A DNA stretch of 64,000 nucleotides from Eupeodes corollae. Its lineage: Eukaryota; Arthropoda; Insecta; Diptera; Syrphidae. The notes under the pieces are model-generated. The model did no database searches, had not been told where the DNA came from, and saw nothing but the letters and a program-made list of their open reading frames with translations. Made by a program: the position numbers and the translations under genes. Positions 25,216 to 36,999 of this stretch are shown here, in pieces. The stretch lies in contig NC_079148.1 in the NCBI RefSeq assembly GCF_945859685.1, forward strand, positions 50,044,421 to 50,108,420, in the 5' to 3' direction. Numbering within the stretch: position 1 is the stretch's first letter; each line of letters begins with the position of its first letter.

Positions 25216-25801
25216 TAATACACAACCATATTCGTTCAGCGGAAGGATACAACTAATTATCTGTCAAATCAGATATGGGCTAAGTGTTACCATTCACGAA
25301 ATAAGCAATAGTTGAAAAAAAAAACGTTAGATTGCAGGACTCCATATAAAGGCTTTATTAACAAGAATGGACATTATCATCCATTTAAACGTCGTTCAAG
25401 TGGTTACCTTGGCTGGCCTTACATTGGTGTTAATTTCGGTCATAGTTAGCTTTTATGTTATATTGGCCTTAAGTGCTTTAATGGTTTCCTAGTTGTTGGC
25501 ACGTTACCAGTCCTTACAAGTTCTAGCAAAAGATTGATTGTTCATCATCCAGAACAGCTCGCATTTTTTTCAATTTCGGTAAATCGAAACATCGCGTCGT
25601 TCCTAGCCTCAAGAAAAATAGCGTATTTATGTCATTACTCCAATACCCACTCTAAACAGTCAATCTTCGTGGATGCATACGTTTCTTTTCTGGACAATAA
25701 CGTGATAATTTTTCGGATATACCAACATCTTTTTGCAAACTTCTTCTCCAAGCTAATACTGAATCTCACACACTATGAGTGTTGCCCACTAGTATACTTC
25801 A
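25216..25801. other. Noncoding DNA between two element remnants
   Basis: No gene is supported. The open frame reaching 25836 runs into antisense LINE sequence and shows no domain. Confidence 0.5.
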
Positions 25802-26112
25802 TCATTTTGGCCAAAACTTCTTGTTTTTTTTATTAGCTTTATTACCAACTAAGTAAAATTTACATATCTCAGCTTTGACTATCAATGCGTAGTAAACTTG
25901 TCTCAGAACAACTTCAGTAGTATGGTTCTTTGAATGCGAAAATGCGTAGAGACTCTTCTTCAGATCAGTAAGTAGCTCGTCTATATGTTTGTCCCAAAGG
26001 AAATAGCAATCAAATACAACTCCAAGACATCTATAGAGGCCATCAACTTCAATGCATGTTGTGGGTATGATGGGATAGAGGTCATTCCTGAAATATATTT
26101 GTTTGTCTGTTT
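25802..26112 (-). mobile_element. Second LINE family, downstream part (interrupted)
   Basis: The minus-strand frame contains CLGVVFDCYFLWDKHIDELL, TDLKKSLYAFSHSKNHTTEV and VLRQVYYALI, the thumb and connection region following the polymerase core of a LINE. The start of the same polymerase lies at 27722-28075, also on the minus strand. Between them sits the plus-strand LINE 26113-27716. The simplest reading is one element split by a later insertion, with roughly 40 residues lost around the junction. Confidence 0.75.
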
Positions 26113-27716
26113 TTTCCTTGATTCTATGGGGCACATCTTTTTTCGCACTCGTACTGTAGCTAGAGTCCTAAAAGATCTTAACATACATAAATCTGCTGGT
26201 CCGGATGGTATCCCCGCTATTGTTCTGAAAAGGTGTTCTTTATCGCTGGCAAAACCATTGCGTAATCTTTTTTATCTGCCCTACTCCTCAGGTCTCGTTC
26301 CAAGCGAATGGAAAACCGCATTTGTCCAGCCTCTTCCCAAAAAGGAGAATCTTCCTCACCGTCTAATTACCGACCGATTGCACTTGCGTCCCTTCTTTCC
26401 AAGGTCATGGAAACGCTGATTAATTATCAGCTCTAGAAATATCTTGAAGATCGAAAGCTTCTTAATGGTTGGTTAATCTCACCGAACAGTGGAACAAATC
26501 TTTATATAGTTTTGGAGAGAGGAAGATTATTGCACTAGATATTTCAAAAGCATTTGATAGGGTTTGGGATCAGGCTCTCTTATCGAAAATGCGTGCTTTT
26601 GGTTTTCATGAATCCCTCCTTCATTGGATTAGTAATTACCTTTCGAATCGTTCAATACAACTATTGGACGGATTCAAGTTTGAAAACCACAAAATAAATG
26701 CTGGTGTGCCCCAGGGCTCTGTTTTATCTCCAACACTCTTTCTCATTTTTATTAATGATCTCCTGTCTGCAACATCTAATCAAATACATTGTTTCGCTGA
26801 CGATAGTTCTCTTAGCTTTTCATATTCGTTTTCAAATTCACACCCCTCTTCTTCGGATATGGAACTGCAACGAAAAAAAAGGATAAGCTCATTAAATTCC
26901 GACCTAAACAGCATTGTACAATGGGGAATAAGAAACCGCGTGGAATTTAATGCTTCGAAAACGCAATGCTGTCTTGTATCGTGAAAGCGAAATATACCCC
27001 CCCCCCTGTCATTATCCATAAATGGCACTTGCATCGAGGAAACTGAACATCTCGATATTCTCGGTATGTGTATCACCAACCACCTTTTGTGGAACGATCA
27101 CATACGCGATGTCGCCAAAAATTCCACAAGATATTTGGGTTTTCTAAGGCGATGCAAGAAGTTTTTCTCCCACTCTGATCTGGCTGTTATTTACAATACT
27201 TATATACGTCCAAAGCTTGAGTATAATCCCCATGTCTGGGCTGGTGCTATTGCAACTTACTTTAGCCTCTAGGACAGTATTGAACTTAGAACATTTAAAT
27301 TGATTGGCGATATTACCATCATAAGATCATTTACGTCACTTAAAAATCGTCGAAATGTTTCTTGTCTCACCCTCTTTTACCGTTATTTTAGTGATTTATG
27401 CTCTAGAGAAATAGCCAGCTGCATTCCTCCCCTTAAACAGTTCAACCGTAATACTCGCGCTTCTAGGAATGCTTATCAGAATACCCTCGAGTCCAGCTTC
27501 GGTCGTACTGTCAAATACAGAGATTCGTTCTTTAGCCGTACTATGCGAATGTGGAATGCCTTGTCACACTCTATCTTTCCCAGCTATTGCAATATTCAGG
27601 AATTCAAAACCAATGTGCACCGACATCTCCTTTCAAACCCTCTCTTCCTTTCAAAGTGCTCACACTGTGTTTACATAATAATGGTATAATATCCCTTTGA
27701 GTGTGTGCTTAAAAAA
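26113..27716 (+). mobile_element. Jockey/CR1-like LINE, copy 3, best preserved
   Basis: The polymerase can be read almost end to end. It starts FFRTRTVARVLKDLNIHKSA and GPDGIPAIVLKRC (26140-26240), then LPKK, and a 171-residue open stretch at 26469-26984. That stretch has motif A IIALDISKAFDRVW, motif B GVPQGSVLSPTLFLIFINDL, catalytic IHCFADDSSL (about 26786) and VEFNASKTQ. After a stop it continues EETEHLDILGMCI (about 27035-27075), YIRPKLEYNPHVWAGA, FKLIGDI, LFYRYFSDLCSREIASCIPP and SRTMRMWNALSHSIF. It then ends in a short 3' region with TATCCCTTTGAGTGTGTGCT and an A-run. The endonuclease is missing (5' truncation). A 10-C run at 26997-27006 is a frame hazard. It is nested in another LINE. 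Confidence 0.92.
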
Positions 27717-27721
27717 AATCA

Positions 27722-28075
27722 TCATTGTGTCTGATACCAGAGAACAACAATTGCAGTGTCATCGGCAAAAGCAAACGGGATACTTATTTTGAAAACACTT
27801 AGAACTACGTTGGTATAAGGGATGAACATAAGCGGTCTCAAATTAGATCCTTGTGGAACTTCATATTTAATATTCTTTTCTTCACTGTAAACATCGTTTA
27901 TGTTAATGGAGAACTTTCGATTGTGAAGATAGTCCGACAATCAGCCAACCTACCTCGAATTCCTATTCTTGCTAACGCTTCCAAAAGTTTTGAATATTTG
28001 ACTGTATCAGAAGCTTTGCTGAAATCCATAAACACTACAATTACTGGCTTTTGTTAATGAGTGGACACTTTTCTA
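27722..28075 (-). mobile_element. Second LINE family, reverse transcriptase core (interrupted)
   Basis: On the minus strand the polymerase reads VVFMDFSKASDTVKYSKLLE (motif A, about 28048-27989), IGIRGRLAD, then LSDYLHNRKFSININDVYSE, VPQGSNLRPLMFI (motif B) and FAFADDTAIVV (catalytic FADD, about 27773-27741). The similarity stops at about 27722, right beside the 3' end of the plus-strand LINE, and resumes at 26112. This LINE is not the same family as the one inserted in it. It is dead: motif A shows ASD where AFD is expected, and frames shift. Confidence 0.8.
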
Positions 28076-29260
28076 TGAACCTTTGCAATCTGTCACTTTC
28101 GACTTTCCAAACTTTGGGCTTCACAGCCCCATGTATGATGTAAGAAGATGTTTATTATTTACCATCACGATAATTCCTCATCTCATGCAATGATTTCTCA
28201 GAAAAAAATCTAATTAAAAATTTTTAAATAAATTCATTTTTATTTTTGTAATCCAATATTAGAGTGTGATTTTTTCCTGTTCAACATTATCCTCTTTCAA
28301 TTTGGGTTGCCGTGAAATTTTACACCGTATAGAAGAATATTTGCATGACATACGTTACTTGGACAAAGAGAACATTTTTTTATATTAAATTTTTAAAGGA
28401 GTTTTTGCCCTTCTTCCATGTCAATATATTTTGATTCACCTTCGTTTTTTTTTGTATTTTTTTTTTGACAAATACCACTTGGACCTTTTTCATCTATACT
28501 ACATCCTTTTTTAAGTATATTCTGTGTCCATCACTTAAATTCACACACGCGTCTAATGTTATACCACCATTATATGTATATATAAAATATCCCTTTTTTA
28601 CCATTTCGTTTGCGTTTTATATATGTATGTGTATTAAGTTGAATATCCTTTTCTTATTTTTAATTTGCCATTTTACTATGACAACAAGAGCTAGTTGCTA
28701 TGTTATCAAGAGGAAACACACTCTTGTTTAGTGAATTCTCATTTTAATATAAAACAAATGCAATAATAAAAAAGGACTTTATTCAAAGGAAGTAAATAAA
28801 TAAACCCACAAAAGAAAAAGGACATCATCATACTTACAAAAACATATAATCTAAGTACATATCATACTTTTAAATTTTTATTAAGAGTGAATGAGTGGTA
28901 CTTGAAATAAGTTAAGGAAGGAATGTACTTCATTTTGTTCTTTAGCTTCAGAGCTTAAACTGTACAATACCTACATGTAAATGGGGATAAATTATTTTAT
29001 AATGTTGATAAATTGAAAATGTCAAGGATAATGTGTGATATGTGAAATGTTTTATGCAGTATGCATAATTTCTGAATATTCAGTTTCAAAACAAGTTAGA
29101 CAAGTTAGATTTTCAGTCTAAATAGAGTTTAATATTGAACTTTGAGGTAAATTGAATAATGAAACAATTTAAATTGAGCTAAATAAAAATAACTCTAGAA
29201 AGGATGTTGTACAGAAAAAAAGTTATAAAGTCAATTAAAGAGGACATCCCATTGGAAAAA
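28076..29260. other. AT-rich noncoding DNA
   Basis: No gene or named repeat. The 88-residue frame at 28465-28731 is a poly-pyrimidine artefact rich in Phe, Tyr and Ile. Confidence 0.55.
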
Positions 29261-29450
29261 TAGTACCCGTGGCGTGATGCTCAGCGCGTAACACTTTTAT
29301 GCAAGAAGTTTTGAGTTCAATCCCTGCATGTTTCCAGTTTTTCACGGATACTCTCTCTTGCGAGGACTAATCCTCCAAGAGTGGTTCTTGTTGCAAGGAG
29401 TGCTTCCTTAAATATGCCGTTCGGATTTGGCGTAAAAACTGTAGGTATAA
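29261..29450 (+). mobile_element. tRNA-derived SINE, copy 2
   Basis: The best tRNA-like head of the family. TAGTACCCGTGGCGTGATGC begins at 29261, with the A box inside it, and AGTTCAATCCC (29314-29324) is close to the B-box consensus GGTTCGANTCC. The body reads GATACTCTCTCTTGCGAGGA, CTCCAAGAGTGGTTCTTG and TGCCGTTCGGATTTGGCGTA. It stops after AAAACTGTAGGT, earlier than copy 1. It is not a functional tRNA gene, because the acceptor and anticodon arms do not close. Confidence 0.82.
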
Positions 29451-32400
29451 ACCCCAACAAAAATTACATTTACACCATTCACTTTAACCGAATTGTTGTT
29501 TCTATGTCGCCAAGAAAGTACATTCCTAAAATGTTGTCAATTTACAACAATACCCACTTAAAGAACGCAAATACAATTTCCTAGAATTTGTGTAGATATT
29601 TTTTATTACGAATGAAAATTTTATATAAATTTTCTCATTCTTCTATAAATTCATAAGCTTGTCAATCGCATGACCTCCCCTTAAAAATTTCAAAAAGAAA
29701 CCAAATCGAAAAAAAATAAAACAAGTCCTTGTTCACACCTCCGCAAACGTGCCACAAAGGATTCATTTCACTATACTTCTACACATATATACATAGATTA
29801 TACCTATAGAAGGTTTATTTTTATCCACATCATCGTCATGGTCATCATCATCACTATGAGTTCAAAGACACAATAAGAACAATACAAATGCGCCCAAAAC
29901 GTTTGTGGATGCAAAAACCCAACTTGCAATACATCCGGCCAACTCGCTCTTGTATGGTTAAACCTTAAAAAAATGCATCCTGAGTCAACATTGCATGATA
30001 ACAAATGAAACAGGACTCTATCATCCAGAAAAAAAGCTTTAAAAAAAATTAACAAGTTGTAAATGTGTCCGTTCCAGCACTGCTCTGGACTGATGCTAAA
30101 CCATAACCATAACCATAACCATACCGTATCTACTCGACTCGTTGGTCGGTCGTAGTACCACCAATACCCACCTCCATCTCCATGTATAGTATATAAGAAG
30201 AAAAGTCCAAAAAATATTCTTTTCATTTCCATGCAAATATCCGGAAGCAGATACACATCATCATCGTCATCATCAGCAGCACTGGAGCCAGCAGCGGTAG
30301 CAGCAACATAGTCATCATATCGCCGTCGTCGTCGTCATCCTAGATACTTGGATGGCGTATCTCCCTTAGAGCTGGGGCTAGACAAATTTAATATTCACTA
30401 CAAACGAGGAGCGAGAGTGCCTACAAAACCAACAAAGTCCATATGCAATAGAAGGGACATACAATCAGACCAAAACAAAACAAAAAGAAACAACAACAGC
30501 AACAAAAAAGAAGAAAATTCAGGAATCAGAGAGGAATATGGATGAATCCTTGCACCAACGAATTGCTGCTGGTGTGTGCACTTTATGTGCCCGCAGAAAT
30601 ATCCTTTGATTCGTGAGAGGATTTCCATTTATTGCTGCAGCGCTAAAGAGCCCATCATGATGCACACAGATAGTCAATCCGGTGCGAAGGATTTTTTATT
30701 TCTTCTTTTTTAATTTTCGTTTCAATTTTATTCCTTTCCTTATGGTCGCAGCATCATTCAGAATCACATTTTGACAGGCGAATCCACCAAATTGAGTGAG
30801 AGACATCCTGCCGGCACAGGAGTGTGTTTCTGTGAATTGTAAATGGACATGCCGCGGATGAGAGGACGTTGCACTTTATTTTTAACCATTATCCAGTATC
30901 CATACCTATCTCAACCCTGCGCCACACTCGAATATCACATTGGAGAGATATGGAGCTTGTGGAATCTCTGGATTTGCTTTTTATTATAAAAATCAGAAAG
31001 GCTGATGTGACCCGTGCAAAGAGTGCAGGTAGTGGTATAGAGCGAGGAGCGGGGTCTTGAATCGGCGATGATGCAGTTCAGGATTGTTGCACTGATGACG
31101 AGTGAAAAACACAATCCATATAAGGATCCTTAAGCTCACTTCATTGTTATGGTCTGACAACAGGCTGGGACTGGACTGGAGATTGGATGGGGCAACAAAT
31201 GTGGTGCATTATATGGTTTTGGGCAACTTTTAACCCTCGTTTGGGCTTAGTTTCTCTTGGATTATTTTTAGCGTGCATATATGCATAGTTTTTTTTTGTA
31301 TTGTTTAATGTTCTCTGCAGTCCAGAAGCTTGTGCAATATTCTTTGGTCTGGGGATTCATATAGACGGTGTTCAAGTAGCTGGGATTGTGGAAAAAAATG
31401 TTTGCTGTGGAAATTTGTCTGGTTTAGCACTCAATTGATTATCTTCTTCTGCCCAGTTAAGTCAAGATGAGTGTAGAGAGGGATTTGAAACCGATAAAGG
31501 ACCGTGGATATAAAAAAGGCATTTTTATTTCTTTTTTTTAACACCTTAGGAATGAGATTTTCGGAACAACTTTGAAAATTTCATAATTGTAATGATTTCA
31601 AAAACTATGGATTTTCATGAATTCAACAACTTATTGTATTATTTATTCCGTTTATCCAAAATGGAGATCGTTAATAGGGTTTTCGTGCCCAATAAATGTT
31701 GGGTATTCAATTTGAAGTCACTGCATTTAGAATAGAAGAAGTTCCAAACATATGAACATTTTAATTTCTACAACCCTCATACTATATCCGTTCTAACATC
31801 CGACATTAAAGCGTGTTAGGTAAGGTACATAACAGAAAATCCAATCATTTATGTGCTTTCGGGTCCTGAGGGGACATGTCAAACCGTTGAGTTCAAATCA
31901 TCTGCTCTATGAGCACTGTATTGAAAAATACCCCGGGCGAGTTCAAATAAAGCCCAAAAAAAGGAAGAAAATAGGAAATCCACTTGTATTGAAAAAAAAA
32001 AACGGATAAATGTTGAATCTAAATCTATCTAAAGGATTTGGTCAAAAACGCCTCAGGATACTTACTTTTATTCTATAAAACTCTATCGAAAAAAGTAGGC
32101 ATTAAAATGTACCTATATCCTTTAAACTGTTTTCGAGTATAGAAACACGATGTACTGAAGATATAATGTCCTTGGGCCAAAACACTTTCCTTGGTTACCC
32201 TCACGTATAAGCATAAAAGAGAAGAGTCACTGAAGCACTAAATTCAATGAAAACTGAAGGAGTTTCCATATATATTGTATGTGTAAAGTACTTCTGTTTC
32301 ACATATCCTTTTTTCCAATGGGTTTAACAGTTCTCCTGAGAATGATGCTTAAGTGGGCAAAAAAAGTCATATTGTTGCCATCATCACCGCCTTCTCTTCC

Positions 32401-33970
32401 GTTTACGCGAAAGCCACTTGACTAAATTTAAATTTCCCACTCGAGCCCCCAGCAAAGGGGGCAAAGGTATGTACATATATGATATATGTATGCAGGTACC
32501 TAGTGAAAAACAAATATTTTTTTTTGTAAACGCTCGAACGCCAAGGACTCCACTCATGACTCCATGTTTCTTTTTTTTTAACTACACCAAGTTAAAAGGA
32601 CAAAGCCATCCGCCATTTCTGTTGCTAATCACCTGCGTTCTTTTGCAAAAGTCTTGCCACTGTGACACTGTGAGCGAGTCAGAAGCAGCAGCAGCAGTGC
32701 ACAATTAAGGATGTTAATTTTTAGCACACATGTCATGTTTATAAATAATTATAAATGTGTGCGCTCCGGTGTTATGAGTGGGTGGGTGGGTTTAGCGTTT
32801 GGTATAGGTGGCAGGAGCTTTATGGTGTTATACTTCTGTACTTTGGCAAATTAGAATTTAATCTCAGACCGTGTGTTTGTGTTTGGAAAAGGATCACGAG
32901 ATCCTTATAGTCTAAGTCTAAGTAAACGCAAGTCGATTAAAACATCATACTCCTAATAGGAAGATGTTTCTTATATAAAGCAACACTCACACATACAAAC
33001 ACCAAAGAAAAGACATGTGTTTTAATGGGCCACAAATATGCCACAGTCAAAAGGTGTGTATTGTGTAAGGATATCCTTTTTAGACAAGAATATTGGGGTT
33101 GAATGATGTGATGCTGGCTTCTGTGCCATGGAGCAATTATATTCAAGTGTGGTGCGCTTTTTAACACACAAACGTGCAAGCGACACAGAAAAAGGAATTG
33201 TTTTATAGAAAGCAAAAAGGAAACAAAAAATATGTTGGTATATTAAGTGAAACATATAGCTTCACTTTGGCTCTGGTGTTAAAGGATCAAAGTGGCGTAA
33301 AGTGCTGCAATTAAGGAAATTGCAAATTAATTTTTAATGAATTTTATGCGGCTGTATTTTACTTAAATTCCATGCGAGGTGAGGGTTTTTTGTGTGAGAT
33401 AACGCATTAATGAAATTGTTTGAGCTGAAAGCAGGATCAACGCTTTCTTATGGTATGCTTGTATGCGAAGTAAAGAATTTACCTATACATTGTGACACAA
33501 ATGGTTAAAACCATTTTTCTTCCTCTTCTTTTTCTATAATCATTTCGGAATTGGATTTACTTAATTCAATATGAAAAAAAAGGCTTCAGGATATTAATGT
33601 TATATATATAAACGCTAAAAATTAACTTCGACTAACACTATTGTTGCAAAATAAAGTACTTTCGTGTTTCTGTAAGTCTGAAATGACATCATTCTTGTGC
33701 AATTTGATGGTAACCATATCTTAAGTATTTACATACACTGATATGATTTGGATGCAGAGTTTCCAAGCTGTATATCTAAGCTTCAAAGCAAATATTTTTA
33801 ACAGTTTTTCCTTGAGTTTGCTTATTGAAGTTAAAGTCTTGGGTTATGCACTTCTTGAAAGAACGGGGATACTCAGAAATGGAAGAAATACAAAAATTTC
33901 CTTTTTTATTTGGAATTGATGTTATTCCATCAATAAATCCCACTTCTGATACCATGAATAATACAAAAGA
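29451..33970. other. Unique noncoding DNA with simple repeats
   Basis: No gene is supported. A (CCATAA)n hexamer tract at about 30099-30124 and CAT/CGT triplet clusters at 30255-30340 explain the 150-residue minus-strand frame at 29804-30256. The blocks 30200-31500 and 32400-33300 are less AT-rich and could hold conserved noncoding elements, but nothing in the sequence alone proves it. Confidence 0.55.
30099..30124. repeat. (CCATAA)n hexamer repeat
   Basis: About four tandem CCATAA/AACCAT units. This is a simple interstitial repeat, not a known insect telomere unit. Confidence 0.85.
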
Positions 33971-35699
33971 GGATGTGATGCAACCCACACTGAAAGCTTG
34001 TCTAAACTAAATAAGTTACTCCAGGATATTTTTTAATATCCATTCTATCACAACAATAGGGTTGCCATCTACTACGAAGTTTTGTTTGATTTACATATCG
34101 CGTGTTGTCAACCTGTCAATCATTGTTTAAGGTTGAACATCACTTAAAGTTCAGCCACAATCTAAACGATTTCGCGCCTTGCCAATGCCTATGTAGCTGA
34201 CATGAAAATGTCATCTTTAAAAGTCACGCAACACAAATAAAACACGTCTTACAAAAATTGCCACTTAATATTGACCAAAGCACGACGTTGATACTCAATG
34301 TTATAGTTACATTCACCTAACCTGCCAACCAAACGGCACAGACACGACACTTAATGAGATTTAGATAGCCCACCCACAAGTTTCTCATCGCCTTCCTTAG
34401 CTTGTGTGGTTGGCATGGTATGTGTAGAGGAGGAACCGCTCAGCCATATGCCATCCACCACTATAGCACCACCATCACGCACCGGTCACATACCCAAGCT
34501 GGTCAACTTTATACTTCTAAACGGGCACATTGAGCGCGTGAATCTCAGATAATGCCATCGCACAGTCCGGTGAACGTTAAAAAGTATACGAAACTTTATT
34601 GTGAGACACAACCTTTACGCTTCCACAATTCCGTAGTTTTGTTCATTTGGTTTACGAAACGGCCAAACCGGAATCCACTTAACGACGGACATTCTAATCT
34701 CTTGCTTTGGGCCAACTCTATACCTATAGCTTTGCCTATGATTGTGATACCCTAAAGCACAACTATACTGCGACGTACGTTAGAACACTTTTTATCTGGG
34801 GATAATCGCTTCGTAGCCTTCGCCGAGGAGACTTTAGTTTTGGCCAGCACCCATAATGTACTTGTAGGGGTATAGCATAACAGCATACCACCACCAAAAG
34901 CTGGCTATAGAGGTAAAAGGTAGTATGCTGGTGGTTATAATGGTGGTCGCAAGCGATAAATAAGCTTAGTTACAATTTAATGACTGCCTCACTCCTTGGC
35001 CCGTAGTCCACCTATATACCACATAAAAAAGCACTGATTTCACCTGATCCACTTCCCTAGGCACGGTCGGTTTTTGTGGTGCATTAATGGGATCTTAATA
35101 CGTTCCGGAGGGATTACCAGTTAGAATAGATGGCTTAAGCAGTATTTCGCTTGGATAATTAACTTGAATGGTCTTAGTTATACCAAGTAGGCCAGATATA
35201 CATAGGTAAAGAAATACATACATAGTTGAGAATATTACCCCTATGAATGTTGATTTTAAAACAATGACACTTTGGTGGGTTTTTTTGTAACTTGAGATTT
35301 AAACATCAAAAAATTAGTTAAAAAATGTGTTGGGGATTAACTTTGATATTTCAAAACAATCATTTAAGGTTTAATTTTAAGAGAGGAAATTACATAAGAA
35401 GGTATGATGGGTTAAAACATAGATCCTAATTTTTTAATTTCACTGCAATTTGAGGCTTATAATTTCCATTCCTTGCATTTACTGTGGATTGAAGGAAAAT
35501 GTTAGCGACATTTTTGATGTCAGTGATGACAAATGATTGCAAATTTTGAAGCAACCAGTTTCAAAGTGAATTCCACGATTGCTATTTCTGAGTTGAATTT
35601 AATTAAAGGCTTAAAAAGGCTTATCCTTAAATTTACAAAATTTTGAAATCTTTTAGAATCCTGATGGAAATTAACCAAGTTTATTCATGAATTATAATT
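33971..35699. other. Noncoding DNA; a ~22-bp R174 terminus scrap at 33973-33994
   Basis: GATGTGATGCAACCCACACT resembles the R174 3' terminus, but no internal sequence follows. The rest shows no gene. An imperfect inverted repeat built on CAGCATAC and GTATGCTG surrounds 34880-34930. Confidence 0.4.
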
Positions 35700-35990
35700 T
35701 TAAAAGTTCCCAACGCAATATGCATTTGTTCAAGTCCACATCTTCTAATTCGGTCCACCAAATTTGGTAATCATCTTGCTATAACGCTGTCCATTCATAG
35801 TAACATAACAATAGTTAATTTTTGGCAATGATTTATGAAGCAAATGTGGATTTTCACTCGCCAGTGCTTTTTGATGAACTTTTTGAACCATTAAAATGGG
35901 CGATAATAACGACTGAACATTGGAATTAACGCTCTTAAAGTTGTGGTCACAGAGTCCAATAAAAAATTGTTATAATTTGCAGAAGTTATG
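35700..35990 (-). mobile_element. Possible decayed mariner fragment
   Basis: The minus-strand translation holds VTMNGQRYSKMITKF (about 35815-35770), close to the VNG.RY..MI..F block between the first and second catalytic Asp of mariner transposases. Upstream is IVQ/VQKVHQKALASENPHLLH. No other mariner block is intact and frames shift, so the call rests on one motif. Confidence 0.4.
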
Positions 35991-36999
35991 ACATTGTGAG
36001 AATCATGAGCTTACTGAATGAATTGACAGTGAAAGTTTGATAATTATTGAAAGGTTGCGTTGAAGTTGCCAAAGCCCTCAAATATCCATTTTGGTCTTTG
36101 ATTAAAAGTTCTTATAGTTTAAAACTTCTCATTCAATTAACATTTTTAGGACCCTAGTTTACTCATGTTTGTTTATGTTACGGTGTCTCAGCATATACTT
36201 GAGAATTATCATCACTTCCAATACGGTATTTCAAATAAAACCATGATTTTTAAAATGAATTTGTATAAATTGGAAGAGTTTTCTGGCGACAGTCTATTCA
36301 TGTTGACTGCCAAACAAAACTTAAAACAAATCACTTGGGAGAATACAAAATGGCCGCCAGAAAAAAAATAGTTTTGCCAACTTAAAGTTGTATGCCTCTT
36401 AAGAACACCTTTTGTTTACATCAGTGCCTAAACTAATTAACGATTTTATGGAAATAGTTGCATTATTTTGTATTTATAAAAAGTTTTGTTTGCCTTTGAT
36501 TCTTAGGCAATTAAAAAATGGTACACCTGGGCGTGTGCTTGAATTAATTTAATCGTATTGAGTCTTTAATAGGTTATTGTTCTAACATGGCACCATACCC
36601 CAAGAAGGCTAAGGATTGTATAATAAACTAGACTTTAAATTACAGCATATGAACAACAGAAGCCCTTTCCGGCCACACCTCACACAGCCCACACGATTAA
36701 ACTAATTGCCCCCCTATGAAGAACCCAATTGAAGAATATGTGTGGATATTTTTTAGACTTTTAGATGATTTTTCCGTGTTAGTTGGGAAGTTTTTTAACA
36801 TTTGACATGTTTTTGGTTGTGTAATTTAAAGTCGATTAAAATTTAAGAAGGATATTTGCATTGAACAATTATTACGGTCACACTGGTGTTACTAATCTCC
36901 CCAGGCCAAGGAAACTAACACTCAAAGCTCCGAGACTGATTTTGGTCTACTAAGTAGCGAAGCCACTTTTCAAATTTGTCTTGCATTAGATGTCATTTA
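35991..36999. other. AT-rich noncoding DNA
   Basis: Nothing recognisable apart from a short open frame at 36165-36371 with no domain. Confidence 0.5.

Noticed and set aside
29261..29335. tRNA gene
   Set aside because: A and B boxes are present, but the cloverleaf does not close and the sequence is the head of a repeated SINE.
30099..30124. Interstitial telomere repeat
   Set aside because: CCATAA is not a known insect telomere unit; it is a short simple repeat.
29804..30256. 150-codon minus-strand frame
   Set aside because: Composition (Trp/Leu and Met/Thr runs) comes from (CCATAA)n and CAT triplets; no domain.
33973..33994. Full R174 copy
   Set aside because: Only about 22 bp of the terminus match; no internal unit follows.
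34879..34930. Regulatory hairpin (CAGCATAC/GTATGCTG)
   Set aside because: Eight paired bases with a long loop are expected by chance in this length of sequence.
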